The notes under the pieces: generated by a model
Told to the model about the DNA's origin: nothing
Database searches by the model: none
The model's input: only the letters and a program-made list of their open reading frames with translations
NCBI GenBank assembly: GCA_005223145.1
Contig: NJBL01000019.1
Location: 1 to 35,978, forward strand
Direction of reading: 5' to 3'
Origin: a bacterium (candidate division B38) B3_B38
GTDB lineage: Bacteria; Acidobacteriota; B3-B38; Guanabaribacteriales; B3-B38
DNA: 35,978 bases
In this document: in pieces, positions 7,638-16,219 of the stretch
How the letters are laid out: each line of letters opens with the position of its first letter
Numbering within the stretch: the stretch's first letter is position 1
Position numbers and translations under genes: made by a program

Positions 7638-10419
7638 CCGATACCACCCGGCAGTGCTCTAACAGGCGGCGATAGAAAGGCTCTCGCTCCAGCAGTCGGG
7701 AGTCCCCCACCAGAATGAGCTTCTTTTTCGCCCTGGTCAGTGCCACATTCATTCGATGCCTTCCCCCATGGTTAATATCCCAGCAGCGACCAAATCCCTC
7801 TTTGCTTGTGTTGGTAAAGGAGATGATGACCACCTCCCGCTCCTCCCCCTGAAACTTCTCCACAGTGTCAATGGTGATACCTTCAATGGTGGGGAATTGG
7901 GAACCAAGGGACACAATTCGCTTCCGCAGATAGTCGACCTGAACCCGATAAGGAGCGATGACCCCTATCTCATTGCCTCTGATTCCTCCCTGCAGTAATC
8001 CCCTCACCGTCTGGCTGACCGCTTCCACCTCTTCCGGGTTGTGATTCTCTGCCCCCACTTCCGCCGGGAGGTTGGCGAACACCATTGGGCTATCGGGGTC
8101 GATGATGGGAAAGATTTCTGGAGAGATGATTTCCGGTGAGGGGAGGTGGAGACGGAGGTCAGCTACCGAAGGGTCAGCGACCATCTTCCTCTGGTAGAAT
8201 TGGCTGTTGGAGAAGGCGATTATCTCCCGGTTCATCCGGTATTGAACCGAGAAAAAGAGAGTGCGGTTCCTGTGAGAGTCCGAGGCTATGAGGCGCTCCA
8301 TCATAGAGCAATGTAAGCGGTTCCTCCTGGCTGCCGATGAGCGGACTACTGGTGGAAGTGAGAAGGGGTCGCCCGCCAGAAGGAATCTTTCTGACCGATT
8401 GAGGGGGATTAAGGTGGCGGGTTCGCTCAGTTGGCCTGCCTCATCGACCACCGCTACATCAAACCGCTGGCTGTGTATCAGGGGATTTGAGGCTGCGGTC
8501 CCCATGGTGCTGGCTATCACCGGGACCTCCAGTAGCCTCTCTCTCAGTTGACGGGTGGAAAGACCGGCGAGATAGGGGTCGAGGAGATAGGAGTGAAGCG
8601 TCTTGTTCACCGCTAAAGGGGTGCCTATGCGGAGGAAGCCCTCCCAGCCAAGCTCTTTAAGTTTCTGAAGAAGATGGTCCACTCCCTGATGGGTCAGGGC
8701 GCTGAAGAGCACCCGGCGCCCTCTCTGAGCCAGCTCTCTGATAATCAGGGCCAGCACCACGGTCTTGCCGGTGCCCGGCGCTCCCCAGACGACTAAAGGA
8801 GCGTCGGCAGATAGAGCCCTCTCCACGGCTTCTCTCTGACTCTGATTGAGCCATTCCTCTTTCCGGCTCAAGGTGGAGTGTTCCCCTGAAAGTGATACTC
8901 CCTCCACTTTTTCTCCTTTGAATAGGTAACCAACGAAAAGCGCCCGCTCCATCTGTTCCAAGTCTATCTTCTGCAGCGGCGGCTCGCCCCAGGCAGGGTC
9001 TTCTACCTCGTCTTGCACCATAAGCTGGAGGGTGGTGCCGGAGACCGCTTTGACTTTCCCCCTCGCAGTTCCCCTCTTACCCGCAGCAGAGGGGACTAAC
9101 AGAACCAGGTCTCCGGGCTCCGCTTGTGTCTCGTTCAGGCAACTGAAGGTCAGCTCCGTCCAGCCACCCGCTTTTTTCTTGCCGGTGAGTTTAAACTGCT
9201 CTATGACCAGCTCCCTTTTGAACTTCGGCTCCAACTTCCCCAGGTGTAGCTCTCCACTCAACTCCGCCAGATGCTCCCTCTCCGCCCTAACAGACTGGAA
9301 GTGTAACAGGAGGCGCTCTTGTGCAGAGGTTTCAACAGGAGGGGCTATTCTCTGCTCTTCAGAAAGCAGGGTGAAGAAAGGAGGAGGAGGGGAATCCGGT
9401 TGCTGGTGAGCATCAATTGACTGCCACAGGCGGAGGCAGCCCTGGCGAGAAAAACAGCGACTGCAGACCTCTCTCTGCTGAACGGGGGAAGGGTGATATC
9501 TTCCCAGGTCGATGGCCACCAGCTTGTTCCTGAGGTTGAGGAGCTGGCAGGTATGTCCGGAGTGCCATTCTACCTTTCTGTAGGGGAAATAGGACGGCTC
9601 CCCCGCATAGAGAACCCAGGCTTCTGTTTTTTGTTGTCCTTTGAGCAGGGCTTCCTCGACCAGCAGCGAATAAACGACCATCTGAGCCCGATGGTCGGGA
9701 TGAGGGTGATCGCCACACGCCCTTCCGGTCTTAAAATCTACTACAACCGCGCTGGCGGAGGCGGGGTTAACCATAAGAGTATCGACCCGTCCCTTCAGCC
9801 CCAGCCTGTGCGAGAGGAGGTAACGCTCGGTGCGGATGTCAAAGCCGGGATGGGCTTCTACCAGCTCCGTGAGCCATCCCTTCACCGATTCTATCAAGGG
9901 GCAGAGCCTCATAGCCAAACCCTCCTCCGAAGGGGGATACCTCAGGGCAGCCAGCAGGGTGTGATTTCTCTTGATTATCTCCTTAGCTTCCTTTGCCAGA
10001 TTGATTTCCCCCTTTGACTCCACCAGCCGGGCAAAAAGCTGATGAGCCAGGCTGCCGATTACCCCGTTATAGCCGGGGGGTTCGGGGGGAGATGCCCGAT
10101 TCGCCAGGTGCTTTCGGGGGCACTCAAGGGCGGTGCTGAGGGCGGTGGCCTCCAGCAGGAGACCGGGGCTGAGGATAAAACGGCTGTCGGCTCCCACCAC
10201 ATACTGGTCGCTTGCCATGGCTTCTCCCCGCCCGATGAAAAGGGGGGCTCCCTCCCAGAGAAGTTGAACGGTCTCCTCCCAACAAGGCTCTATCAGAAGC
10301 TCTATCTCCTCCCCTTCCGCTCCTCTGACTATCAGATGATAGCGTCCATCCCGCTGGGGAGTCACGGAAGGGCTCTTTGCCCTGACATAGAGTTCTTTCA
10401 GCATTCTTTGATTGCTCAT
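7627..10419 (-). CDS. Dna2-like nuclease-helicase (Cas4/RecB-type nuclease + UPF1-type SF1 helicase)
   Basis: 930 aa. The N-terminal part is a PD-(D/E)XK nuclease of the Dna2/Cas4/AddB iron-sulfur type. Its first cluster Cys is in ECPRKHL (about residue 99), GRVDTLMV and VVDFKTGRA (about 224-231) give the catalytic Asp-x-Lys, and VCSRCFSRQGC (about 316-326) supplies the other cysteines. The C-terminal half is a UPF1/Dna2-like SF1B helicase. It has Walker A GAPGTGKT (about 545), Walker B VVDEAGQ (about 655), QYRMNREI, APYRVQVDYLR, TVEKFQGEE and MNVALTRAKKKL. All key motifs are intact. The order nuclease then helicase matches eukaryotic Dna2. It starts 30 bp after the 1063-aa helicase-nuclease stop, so the two are probably one transcript for end processing in repair or defence. 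Confidence 0.9.
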   Translation of the reverse strand: MSNQRMLKELYVRAKSPSVTPQRDGRYHLIVRGAEGEEIELLIEPCWEETVQLLWEGAPLFIGRGEAMASDQYVVGADSRFILSPGLLLEATALSTALECPRKHLANRASPPEPPGYNGVIGSLAHQLFARLVESKGEINLAKEAKEIIKRNHTLLAALRYPPSEEGLAMRLCPLIESVKGWLTELVEAHPGFDIRTERYLLSHRLGLKGRVDTLMVNPASASAVVVDFKTGRACGDHPHPDHRAQMVVYSLLVEEALLKGQQKTEAWVLYAGEPSYFPYRKVEWHSGHTCQLLNLRNKLVAIDLGRYHPSPVQQREVCSRCFSRQGCLRLWQSIDAHQQPDSPPPPFFTLLSEEQRIAPPVETSAQERLLLHFQSVRAEREHLAELSGELHLGKLEPKFKRELVIEQFKLTGKKKAGGWTELTFSCLNETQAEPGDLVLLVPSAAGKRGTARGKVKAVSGTTLQLMVQDEVEDPAWGEPPLQKIDLEQMERALFVGYLFKGEKVEGVSLSGEHSTLSRKEEWLNQSQREAVERALSADAPLVVWGAPGTGKTVVLALIIRELAQRGRRVLFSALTHQGVDHLLQKLKELGWEGFLRIGTPLAVNKTLHSYLLDPYLAGLSTRQLRERLLEVPVIASTMGTAASNPLIHSQRFDVAVVDEAGQLSEPATLIPLNRSERFLLAGDPFSLPPVVRSSAARRNRLHCSMMERLIASDSHRNRTLFFSVQYRMNREIIAFSNSQFYQRKMVADPSVADLRLHLPSPEIISPEIFPIIDPDSPMVFANLPAEVGAENHNPEEVEAVSQTVRGLLQGGIRGNEIGVIAPYRVQVDYLRKRIVSLGSQFPTIEGITIDTVEKFQGEEREVVIISFTNTSKEGFGRCWDINHGGRHRMNVALTRAKKKLILVGDSRLLEREPFYRRLLEHCRVVSAKI

Positions 10420-10449
10420 CTTCTTTTTATAAAATTCTGGAGTCGGTTG

Positions 10450-13400
10450 TTAAACCCTCTTATGGGGGCAGAAGCCCTCCTCACCCCCGTAGCCGCAGCG
10501 GAGACAATCGCGCCGGGAATGAGCGGCGGTGAGTCGGAAATCCCCATCCTCAATTCGCTTGACCATCTCCCTTATGGTCTGTTCTATCAGCGGAAGCTCC
10601 TCTTCCGAGAGGTCAATCTCCACTGGGCGCCCTTGGGGAAGCAGAAAGACCTCCACCCTCAAGGGTTCTGCTCTGCGGAGCTCCTCCCCCAGACATCCAT
10701 GGCGGCAGGCAAGGAGATATATCCCCATCTGAAACCGATAGTCCTCTTTTAGCTGTGGGGTGAGTTTGGGGGTGGTCTTGTAATCGACCAGGAACCACTC
10801 CCCGTTTTGCCGATGAACCCGGTCGATAAAGCCGTTCACGGTAATCTCCGAGCTGGGAGAGAGAGTGAGCTTGAGGTTAAACTCCTGCTCCAGGAACAGA
10901 GGGGATATTTCGCTGTAAGGATGGGCGGCATAGGAGGTAAACAACACCTCCCCCCTCTCTTTTAATATACGGTTGAGCTGGGAGGTGCTTAGCCTTTCAT
11001 TAACAGCCAGCTGGCGGAAGATGTTCCTCATGAGCTTCACTTTGTCCATCCCTTTTTTCAGCGGGTACTGCCGGTGAAATTCAAAGAGGGTCTTATGAAT
11101 GAGCGTGCCGAAGCGGGTCGGGCTGAGCCCCGGCGCCTCCCATCCCTCCTCTATCACCAGCGGGTATTCTTCCCTGTACTCCAGGGTAGGGACTTTAAGC
11201 TGGTGAAGGTACTGATACTTAACGGGGCAGTGGCGGAATATGTTGAGCTGGCTGAAGCCTATCCTGACTCTGCAGGGGCTTTCTTCCAGCGGATGAGCTG
11301 GTGCTTTTCCCTGCTCCCCTTCGCTCTGCAGGGAGGCGAGGGCATTCAGGCGCTCCTTGAGCTGGCTCACCTCTTGAGGGGTCAGGGGAGAGCCCCGGTC
11401 GTCTTTTGCCGACACCGGTGGGACCCCGGCTTCTTCGGGCATCTTTAGGAGGCTCGATGGTCCTGACTCCTGCTGGCAGTAGTCTTTTAACCTCTGGAAC
11501 TCCTCCCCTGATGCGTCGGAGGTGGTGATGATGAGCAGCTCCTGTGCCCGGGTCATAGCCACATATTTTATCCTCACCTCTTCCTCCGCTTCCTTTACTC
11601 TGGGGTCCTCAATGCTGCGGTATTTATGGAATCTCTTTCTTGCCGGTCCGGTATTTACCAGCAGCCCCCACTCCGGGCTGAAGTAGAGCGGTCGATAGCG
11701 GAAGCGCCTGAGTGAGTCGCTGGTGAAGTCGCTGAGAAAGACCACCGGGAACTCCAGCCCCTTGGCCTGGTGGATGGTCATGATGGTGACCACCTCCTCT
11801 TCCAGGGGAATCTCAGTGGGGGGCTCGTCGAGGTTATGCTCCACCAGGGTGGCGATGTACTGCAGGAAAGCAGAGAGGGAGGTAAACAGCCCACTCTCCT
11901 CAAAGTCCTGGGCAAAGCGGTATAACCTCTGCAAATTGGCTAATTTTATGCGGTCGGAGAGGGAGTCCCCGCTTTTCACCAATTGAAGATAGCCGCCCTC
12001 TTCCATCACCCGGGAGACCAGAGCGGAGAGGGAGATTTCGTGCTTGACTTCTATCATGCGCCGGAGGAGCTGGCTGAAATCGGATATCTTTTTCCTGGTC
12101 TCCGGCTCGAGGGATGCTAACCACCCTTCGGTTTCCAGCAGGGCAAGGAACAGAGGCGAACCTGCGTAAAGATGCAGGTCAGCCGCCTGGCGGAGCTGGT
12201 AGAGCTCTCTGTCAGAGATCCAGAAGCAGGGGCTTTTCAGCACCGCTGCCAGGGAGAGGCTGTCGAGGGGATTATCAACCACCCTGAGAAAATTTATCAC
12301 ATCGGCTACCTCCTGGGCGTGAAGGAAGCCGCCCCCACCGATGGTTTGAAAAGGTATATCATAGCGGGCTAACACGTCCTGATAGATGCGCACCTTCTCC
12401 CCGTTCCTCATTTTCCGCAGGAGGATGGCAAAATCTCCATAATTAATAGGTTCCCCTTCTGTCCGTTGAAACCTTTTATTAGATGTCTGCAGCGGCTGTC
12501 CGAGCAGCTCTCTTATCTTTCTGGCGATGAACTCCGCTTCATCTTCGGTAGAGGAGGCGTCGAAGATTCCCAGCGTGGGTTCCCCCCCTTTCCCCAGTTG
12601 GGCTTTGAGACGCCGGGGATGGGGTTTCACTGCGGGGAGCATAAGATGGCGGGAGAGGTCAAGGATCGGCTGAAAGGAGCGATAATTGTGAGTAAGGTGG
12701 ACTTCCAGCGAGCGGGGGAACCGCTCTGTCAGGTTAGTCACCTCGGCATCCCGGAAGCCGTAGATGCTCTGATGACAATCACCCACCACCGAGACATTGG
12801 TCATACCGGGTTGTGCCAACAGCTCCAGCAGAAGAAATTGAGCCGGGTTGGTGTCCTGAAACTCATCCACCAGTATATATTGGAAACGCTTCCGACAGCG
12901 GTGGCGGTAGTCCTCATCCCGCAAAAGGTGGTAAAGTTGGAGGAGGAGGTCGGCGAAATCGAGGGCGTTCTGCCTCAGAAGCTCCTCCTGATAGCTGGCG
13001 TAAGCATCCGCCAGAAGCTCAATCAGCGTGAGCTCCAGCTCCGTCTCTTCTTCGGAATGGGAGGGGTCGGTTTGCCGGAACTGACGAGCCTTATCCACGG
13101 AGAGCTTTCGGAACTCTTCGGGGGTGAGGAGGTGGAGCTTTATCCTGCGTATAACACGAGGGAATTCGGCTATCAAGCTGCGGAGGTTGAGGTGAAAGCG
13201 CTCACGGAGGTCTCGCAGCTCAGAGAAGCGAGAGTTGACAAAAAGCCTGATGCACTGCCTCAAGAGCAGTTCCTGCTGGTTCTCCTCCAGTATGCGGAAG
13301 TTGACATCCAATCCCAGATTAAAGGGGGACTCCCGCAGCAGGCGGGCTGCCAGGGCATGGAAGGTGGAGACCCACAGCCGTTGGGGGTCCAGCCCCTCCT

Positions 13401-13641
13401 TTTCCAGGCGGCGGCTCATCTCCTCGGCGGCTTTGTTGGTGAAGGTGAGGGCTAATATCTCCTCGGGCGCGAAATGGCGGGCCAGAGCCAGGAAGCGCTG
13501 GGTCATGGTCTGGGTCTTCCCGGTGCCCGGACCAGCGGCTATGGCCAGCGGCTGGTCTATTCCGGCTTCAATAGCCCGCAGTTGGTCGCTGTCCGGGGTG
13601 AAGCTCTTCCCTCTATCTTCCATTCTTCCTGCTTTGTTCAT
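10450..13641 (-). CDS. UvrD-like helicase fused to PD-(D/E)XK iron-sulfur nuclease
   Basis: 1063 aa with an SF1A helicase core and a C-terminal RecB-family nuclease. Walker A is AAGPGTGKTQTMTQRF (about 34-48) and Walker B is LVDEFQDTNP (about 255). HNYRSF, TIHQAKGLEFPVVF and KYVAMTRAQELLI are intact. The nuclease (about 795-1063) has Cys in FRHCPVKYQY (about 803). GFIDRVHRQNGEWFLVDYKT (about 935-955) carries the Asp-x-Lys active site. A final C-x2-C-x8-C (CLRCGYGGEEGFC) would complete a 4Fe-4S cluster as in AddB. The layout resembles AddA/AddB-type recombination enzymes. It and the 1157-aa paralogue may form a pair, with the Dna2-like gene 30 bp downstream. Confidence 0.92.
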   Translation of the reverse strand: MNKAGRMEDRGKSFTPDSDQLRAIEAGIDQPLAIAAGPGTGKTQTMTQRFLALARHFAPEEILALTFTNKAAEEMSRRLEKEGLDPQRLWVSTFHALAARLLRESPFNLGLDVNFRILEENQQELLLRQCIRLFVNSRFSELRDLRERFHLNLRSLIAEFPRVIRRIKLHLLTPEEFRKLSVDKARQFRQTDPSHSEEETELELTLIELLADAYASYQEELLRQNALDFADLLLQLYHLLRDEDYRHRCRKRFQYILVDEFQDTNPAQFLLLELLAQPGMTNVSVVGDCHQSIYGFRDAEVTNLTERFPRSLEVHLTHNYRSFQPILDLSRHLMLPAVKPHPRRLKAQLGKGGEPTLGIFDASSTEDEAEFIARKIRELLGQPLQTSNKRFQRTEGEPINYGDFAILLRKMRNGEKVRIYQDVLARYDIPFQTIGGGGFLHAQEVADVINFLRVVDNPLDSLSLAAVLKSPCFWISDRELYQLRQAADLHLYAGSPLFLALLETEGWLASLEPETRKKISDFSQLLRRMIEVKHEISLSALVSRVMEEGGYLQLVKSGDSLSDRIKLANLQRLYRFAQDFEESGLFTSLSAFLQYIATLVEHNLDEPPTEIPLEEEVVTIMTIHQAKGLEFPVVFLSDFTSDSLRRFRYRPLYFSPEWGLLVNTGPARKRFHKYRSIEDPRVKEAEEEVRIKYVAMTRAQELLIITTSDASGEEFQRLKDYCQQESGPSSLLKMPEEAGVPPVSAKDDRGSPLTPQEVSQLKERLNALASLQSEGEQGKAPAHPLEESPCRVRIGFSQLNIFRHCPVKYQYLHQLKVPTLEYREEYPLVIEEGWEAPGLSPTRFGTLIHKTLFEFHRQYPLKKGMDKVKLMRNIFRQLAVNERLSTSQLNRILKERGEVLFTSYAAHPYSEISPLFLEQEFNLKLTLSPSSEITVNGFIDRVHRQNGEWFLVDYKTTPKLTPQLKEDYRFQMGIYLLACRHGCLGEELRRAEPLRVEVFLLPQGRPVEIDLSEEELPLIEQTIREMVKRIEDGDFRLTAAHSRRDCLRCGYGGEEGFCPHKRV

Positions 13642-13771
13642 TTATCGGTTCTTGGCTTTGCGAAGGGCGAAGCATTTGGGTGAAATAATTGGTGCAAAGC
13701 TCATACTATATGAAGATAGCGCATCATTTGGGTGCCCTATTAGTTTTCTTCCGCAAGCGCTTAGCCAATCA
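13642..13771. other. Spacer with short repeats, no gene
   Basis: 130 bases between the CPBP pseudogene stop and the helicase-nuclease start. It holds a direct repeat CATTTGGGTG (near 13670 and 13720) and the hairpin CCAATC-ATTAA-GATTGG around 13760-13780, which spans the CPBP stop codon. A stop-free stretch in one minus frame has no start and no family resemblance. It could be a remnant of the DNA that split the helicase operon. Confidence 0.4.
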
Positions 13772-14614
13772 TTAAGATTGGAGAGTATGCTTACCGGAAC
13801 GTGAAAGGTTAGCGGGTCCCGTCACAATTACAACGATTATAGCCCAAACCATAATCAGCATACCCATTATGTTGACTATATCTCCTTGAGCAACTCTGGT
13901 TGTAAATGCAACATCTACGGAACCATGGAACAAAATTACTACCAAGACACTTCCTTTGCTACTGTTATATAGCCATGTGAGAAGAACTGCTCCGGTAACG
14001 ATGCTGAAGAGCCAACCGATAATTCCCCCTATATTCATATTTGCATAGCCTGGTCTATACCAGAACATCGGCAGATGCCAAAGAGCCCACAACACACTGA
14101 GAATAAGCGTGGCTGACAGGGCGCTGCGGCCCTTTTGAAGCCTCGGCAATGCATATCCTCTCCATCCTGCTTCCTCACCCAGTCCAAAGGTTAGTGTGTG
14201 AAATATCCAGGTGGCAATCAGCCCGAATTGGGGAAATTCCTCCGCCAATCCGAACTGGCTGAAATCTGCCCATGCATCCCCGCGGATACGGACGGCTACT
14301 GCTGCAATCACAAACAGCGCCACCGGGCCGAACAGGGCAATGAGATGTCATTTGATACTAACACGCCACCGTACAATTCGACCAAGTAATTCTCGGAGCC
14401 CCGTCTTTCCGCTACTGATTCCTGTCACGATAATCGCAGCGAGGATTGGCCCAAATGCTCCAAAAAAATGATGATATGGTAAAACTGGTATATCACGAAT
14501 ACCCAACGAAGAGAGAACCAGCGGCGTCCAGATAATCCACGAGATTCCGTTGGCCAGGATAAAGTAGGTAGCAAGCGGGTGTTTTTTCATCCAAACCGAC
14601 ATGCGTGAGCTCAT
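13772..14614 (-). pseudogene. CPBP (type II CAAX) intramembrane protease gene interrupted by an in-frame TGA
   Basis: The ORF track shows two pieces (14348-14668 and 13772-14323), but they are in the same reading frame. A single TGA (14348-14350) separates them and the codons around it are uninterrupted. Joined, they give about 280 residues, normal for a CPBP protease. There are several membrane helices, the EExxxR motif in [22 protein letters not shown], and a C-terminal FHGSVD. The TGA falls after RWRVSIK, where family members usually have a Trp (RWRVG-x-x-W/Y). The likely change is TGG to TGA. The start is ATG 14614 with AAGGAAG just upstream, 25 bases after the arsM stop. Readthrough as Sec or Trp cannot be excluded. 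Confidence 0.8.
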
Positions 14615-14639
14615 GGTGAAGCTTCCTTCACCGCCTCTG

Positions 14640-15479
14640 TCAGGTTGTCTCCTTTGGCTTGACCCCATAAACGCTTATACTTACCACCGAACGGGCAAGC
14701 TCTTTTAGTGTTTCGGCTGGAATTTTCAGAAGCTCAATGAACTCCTTGGCAGCCGGGTCGTTACTGAGGAGCTCGATGGGGAAAGATTTCTCGTCAATTA
14801 CCCTCACCTCCCGAAATCCTGCCGCTTTGATGGCACTCAGGTATTCGTCCCTCATTATGGCCCCGGAGATACAGCCGACATATGCCTCCACTGAGCTCTG
14901 TATACAATCCGGCAGCTCCTTCAACAAAACAATATCCGAGATCATTATTCTGCCGCCCGGCTTGAGCGCCCTGAACGCTTCTCTGAAGACCATTCTTTTG
15001 TCGGGCGCGAGGTTGATGACACAATTGGAGATAAGCACATCCGCAGAGTTATCAGCCACCGGGAGATGCTCAACCTCCCCCAGCCTAAACTCCACATTTT
15101 CATAGTTGCCCTTGCTGGCGTTTTCTCTTGCCTTTTCAATCATCTCGGGTGTCATGTCCACCCCGATAACTCTTCCGTTGGGACCCACTTTGTTGGCAGC
15201 GATAAAACAGTCAAATCCCGCACCCGAACCAAGGTCAAGAACGGTCTCGCCTTCGCTTAAAGATGCAAGAGCAATTGGATTTCCACAGCCAAGCCCTAAA
15301 TTTGCCCCTTCGGGAATCCCTTTGAGCTCATCCTCGGTATAGCCTAACTTTTTGCCGATATCCTGAGCTTCGTCAGTGCTTTTGCAGCAGGGATTCACAG
15401 GACCACAACAGGAGCGATTGCGTTTGGCAGTTTTGGCATAGCCTTCTCTCACAGCTTTCTTTATCTCTTCATCCTTCAT
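14640..15479 (-). CDS. arsM: Arsenite S-adenosylmethionine methyltransferase
   Basis: Methylates As(III) with SAM, giving methylated and volatile arsenicals. 279 aa. It shows the ArsM N-terminal block with paired Cys (SCCGPVNPCC), GxGCGNP with Cys65, and the SAM motif LDLGSGAGFDCFIA (about 81-94). DMTPEMIEKAR, SNCVINLAPDK with Cys153, LKPGGRIMISDIVL and YVGCISGA with Cys203 follow. Cys65/153/203 match the three As-binding cysteines known in ArsM enzymes, so it should be active. It lies 32 bp downstream of the AbrB-type gene with a good ribosome-binding site, and the CPBP protease follows. The three form one operon from the promoter near 15.82 kb. Confidence 0.95.
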   Translation of the reverse strand: MKDEEIKKAVREGYAKTAKRNRSCCGPVNPCCKSTDEAQDIGKKLGYTEDELKGIPEGANLGLGCGNPIALASLSEGETVLDLGSGAGFDCFIAANKVGPNGRVIGVDMTPEMIEKARENASKGNYENVEFRLGEVEHLPVADNSADVLISNCVINLAPDKRMVFREAFRALKPGGRIMISDIVLLKELPDCIQSSVEAYVGCISGAIMRDEYLSAIKAAGFREVRVIDEKSFPIELLSNDPAAKEFIELLKIPAETLKELARSVVSISVYGVKPKETT

Positions 15480-15511
15480 TTTTCAGTCACCTCCATAGTT
15501 GGTTGCCCGTA

Positions 15512-15796
15512 TCACTTTCCAACTATCTCTTTCATCACGGGACCGAGGAGTTCCTTTACCATCTCCCCAAATTCTTCTGCTTTAATTAAAGAGATGCAGC
15601 ATAATTTTCCATCTTTTTCCCAGCTTACAACCGCCAACTTCTCACCCGCCCGGATGTCCGCCTTATCCCTTATCTCTTTGGGAAGCACCATCTGTCCTCG
15701 CTCATCAATGCTTATTAATGATTCAACTTTACAGCAACTCATTCTATTGTCTGAGGACCCGCAAGAAGGTTTATTCTTTTTTACCATTCTCATCAC
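15512..15796 (-). CDS. AbrB/SpoVT-type regulator, resembles 'HgcAB-associated protein'
   Basis: 94 aa. A Cys-containing N-terminus (SCGSS, then MSCCKVES) precedes a SpoVT/AbrB swapped-hairpin domain, 'SIDERGQMVLPKEIRDKA' (about residues 29-46) and AGEKLAVVSWEKDGKLCC. A C-terminal helix MVKELLGPVMKEIVGK ends the protein. From memory this matches small proteins annotated as HgcAB-associated, found near arsM or mercury-methylation genes in anaerobes. No hgcA or hgcB is in this window. The CC pair and other Cys suggest metal or metalloid sensing by a DNA-binding protein that may control its own operon. Several ATG starts are possible (15796, 15793 or 15784). Confidence 0.8.
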   Translation of the reverse strand: MMRMVKKNKPSCGSSDNRMSCCKVESLISIDERGQMVLPKEIRDKADIRAGEKLAVVSWEKDGKLCCISLIKAEEFGEMVKELLGPVMKEIVGK

Positions 15797-15817
15797 CCCA
15801 TCGGATAGCTTATGCTA

Positions 15818-15859
15818 ATTATACTGATTTGTCTGATAAATCAGGTTACACTGATAAAT
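15818..15859 (-). promoter_or_regulatory. Promoter and palindromic operator of the AbrB-type/arsM operon
   Basis: On the minus strand there is a perfect -10 TATAAT (15818-15823). Directly upstream lies the perfect inverted repeat CTGATTT-N7-AAATCAG (15824-15844). It fills the space between -10 and a poor -35 (ACCTGA). The half-site ATTTATCAG recurs 18 bases away (15833-15841 and 15851-15859). A dyad in this position suits a repressor, or an activator acting in the spacer as MerR-type regulators do. Confidence 0.65.
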
Positions 15860-15929
15860 ATAGCGCATTTAATACCACATGTCAAGCGGTTTTTCAAAGT
15901 TTTCTTTTCAGCGGGCTAAAAAAATTCCA

Positions 15930-16077
15930 TTAGCTGCGGCATATCGCTTCATAGGGGCAACCCCAGTATCCCTGGCAGGTATCTGGCGCTGCTGAGGAGG
16001 GGCGGGCGGGGAAATAGCCCTGTTTGATACGGGAACAGCATTCCACAATGGTGGCTTCCACCTGCTGAAGCTCATCC
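15930..16077 (-). pseudogene. Orphan duplicate of the 3' end of the 1157-aa helicase gene
   Basis: The minus frame reads DELQQVEATIVECC and on to GYWGCPYEAICRS and a stop. The first 42 codons encode exactly the same residues as the end of the helicase gene at 17610-17757. The last six codons differ (EAICRS against ANICNR). Five base differences in 127 are all silent. No start with a ribosome-binding site serves this frame; a 64-codon extension to an ATG at 16124 is open but unrelated. It is best read as the original 3' end, displaced by insertion of the AT-rich unit. Confidence 0.88.
15951..16077. repeat. 127-bp direct repeat, copy 1
   Basis: Matches 17631-17757 at 122 of 127 positions, at a constant offset of 1680 bases. 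Similarity stops sharply at 16077/17757. At the other end a six-base match (GCATAT) continues after a five-base mismatch. Confidence 0.97.
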
Positions 16078-16132
16078 TTATGTCCTCCATTCCTCTCCCC
16101 TTTTTTATCTGTCGTTTTGTTCATATCAGAAG

Positions 16133-16146
16133 TCCAGACGTCTGGA
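16133..16146. repeat. 14-bp perfect palindrome
   Basis: TCCAGACGTCTGGA is a perfect palindrome with no loop, so it suits a dimeric protein site better than a terminator. It lies just outside the orphan helicase fragment, near the edge of the insertion unit. Confidence 0.7.
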
Positions 16147-16152
16147 TATTTT

Positions 16153-16181
16153 TTAGCTAAGTTCCGAAGTAACCTAGCTAA
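16153..16181. repeat. Inverted repeat near the edge of the insertion unit
   Basis: TTAGCTA (16153-16159) pairs with TAGCTAA (16175-16181). An inner GTT/AAC extends the stem around a 7-base loop with one mismatch. The T-rich side precedes the stem on the plus strand, so it is not an intrinsic terminator for either strand. It sits just downstream of a minus-strand promoter-like sequence. Confidence 0.6.
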
Positions 16182-16208
16182 ATATAATATGTTATACTAA
16201 ATTGGCAA
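16181..16208 (-). promoter_or_regulatory. Possible leftward promoter in the insertion unit
   Basis: On the minus strand TTGCCA (16203-16208), a 16-base spacer and TATATT (16181-16186). It would transcribe the palindromes and the orphan helicase fragment. The surrounding AT-richness makes chance matches likely. Confidence 0.35.
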
Positions 16209-16219
16209 AGGTGCGTTTT

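Noticed and set aside
9493-10752. 174- and 236-aa plus-strand ORFs opposite the helicase-nuclease genes
   Set aside because: Same reason: no ribosome-binding sites or domains, and they lie wholly within well-supported minus genes.
12466-13455. 329-aa plus-strand ORF opposite the 1063-aa helicase
   Set aside because: Shadow of a GC-rich coding strand. The helicase motifs are unambiguous on the minus strand.
14318-14352. Selenocysteine at the CPBP TGA as the primary explanation
   Set aside because: The flanking pattern points to a Trp codon, CPBP proteases are not known selenoproteins, and no obvious SECIS hairpin follows. Kept only as an alternative to test.
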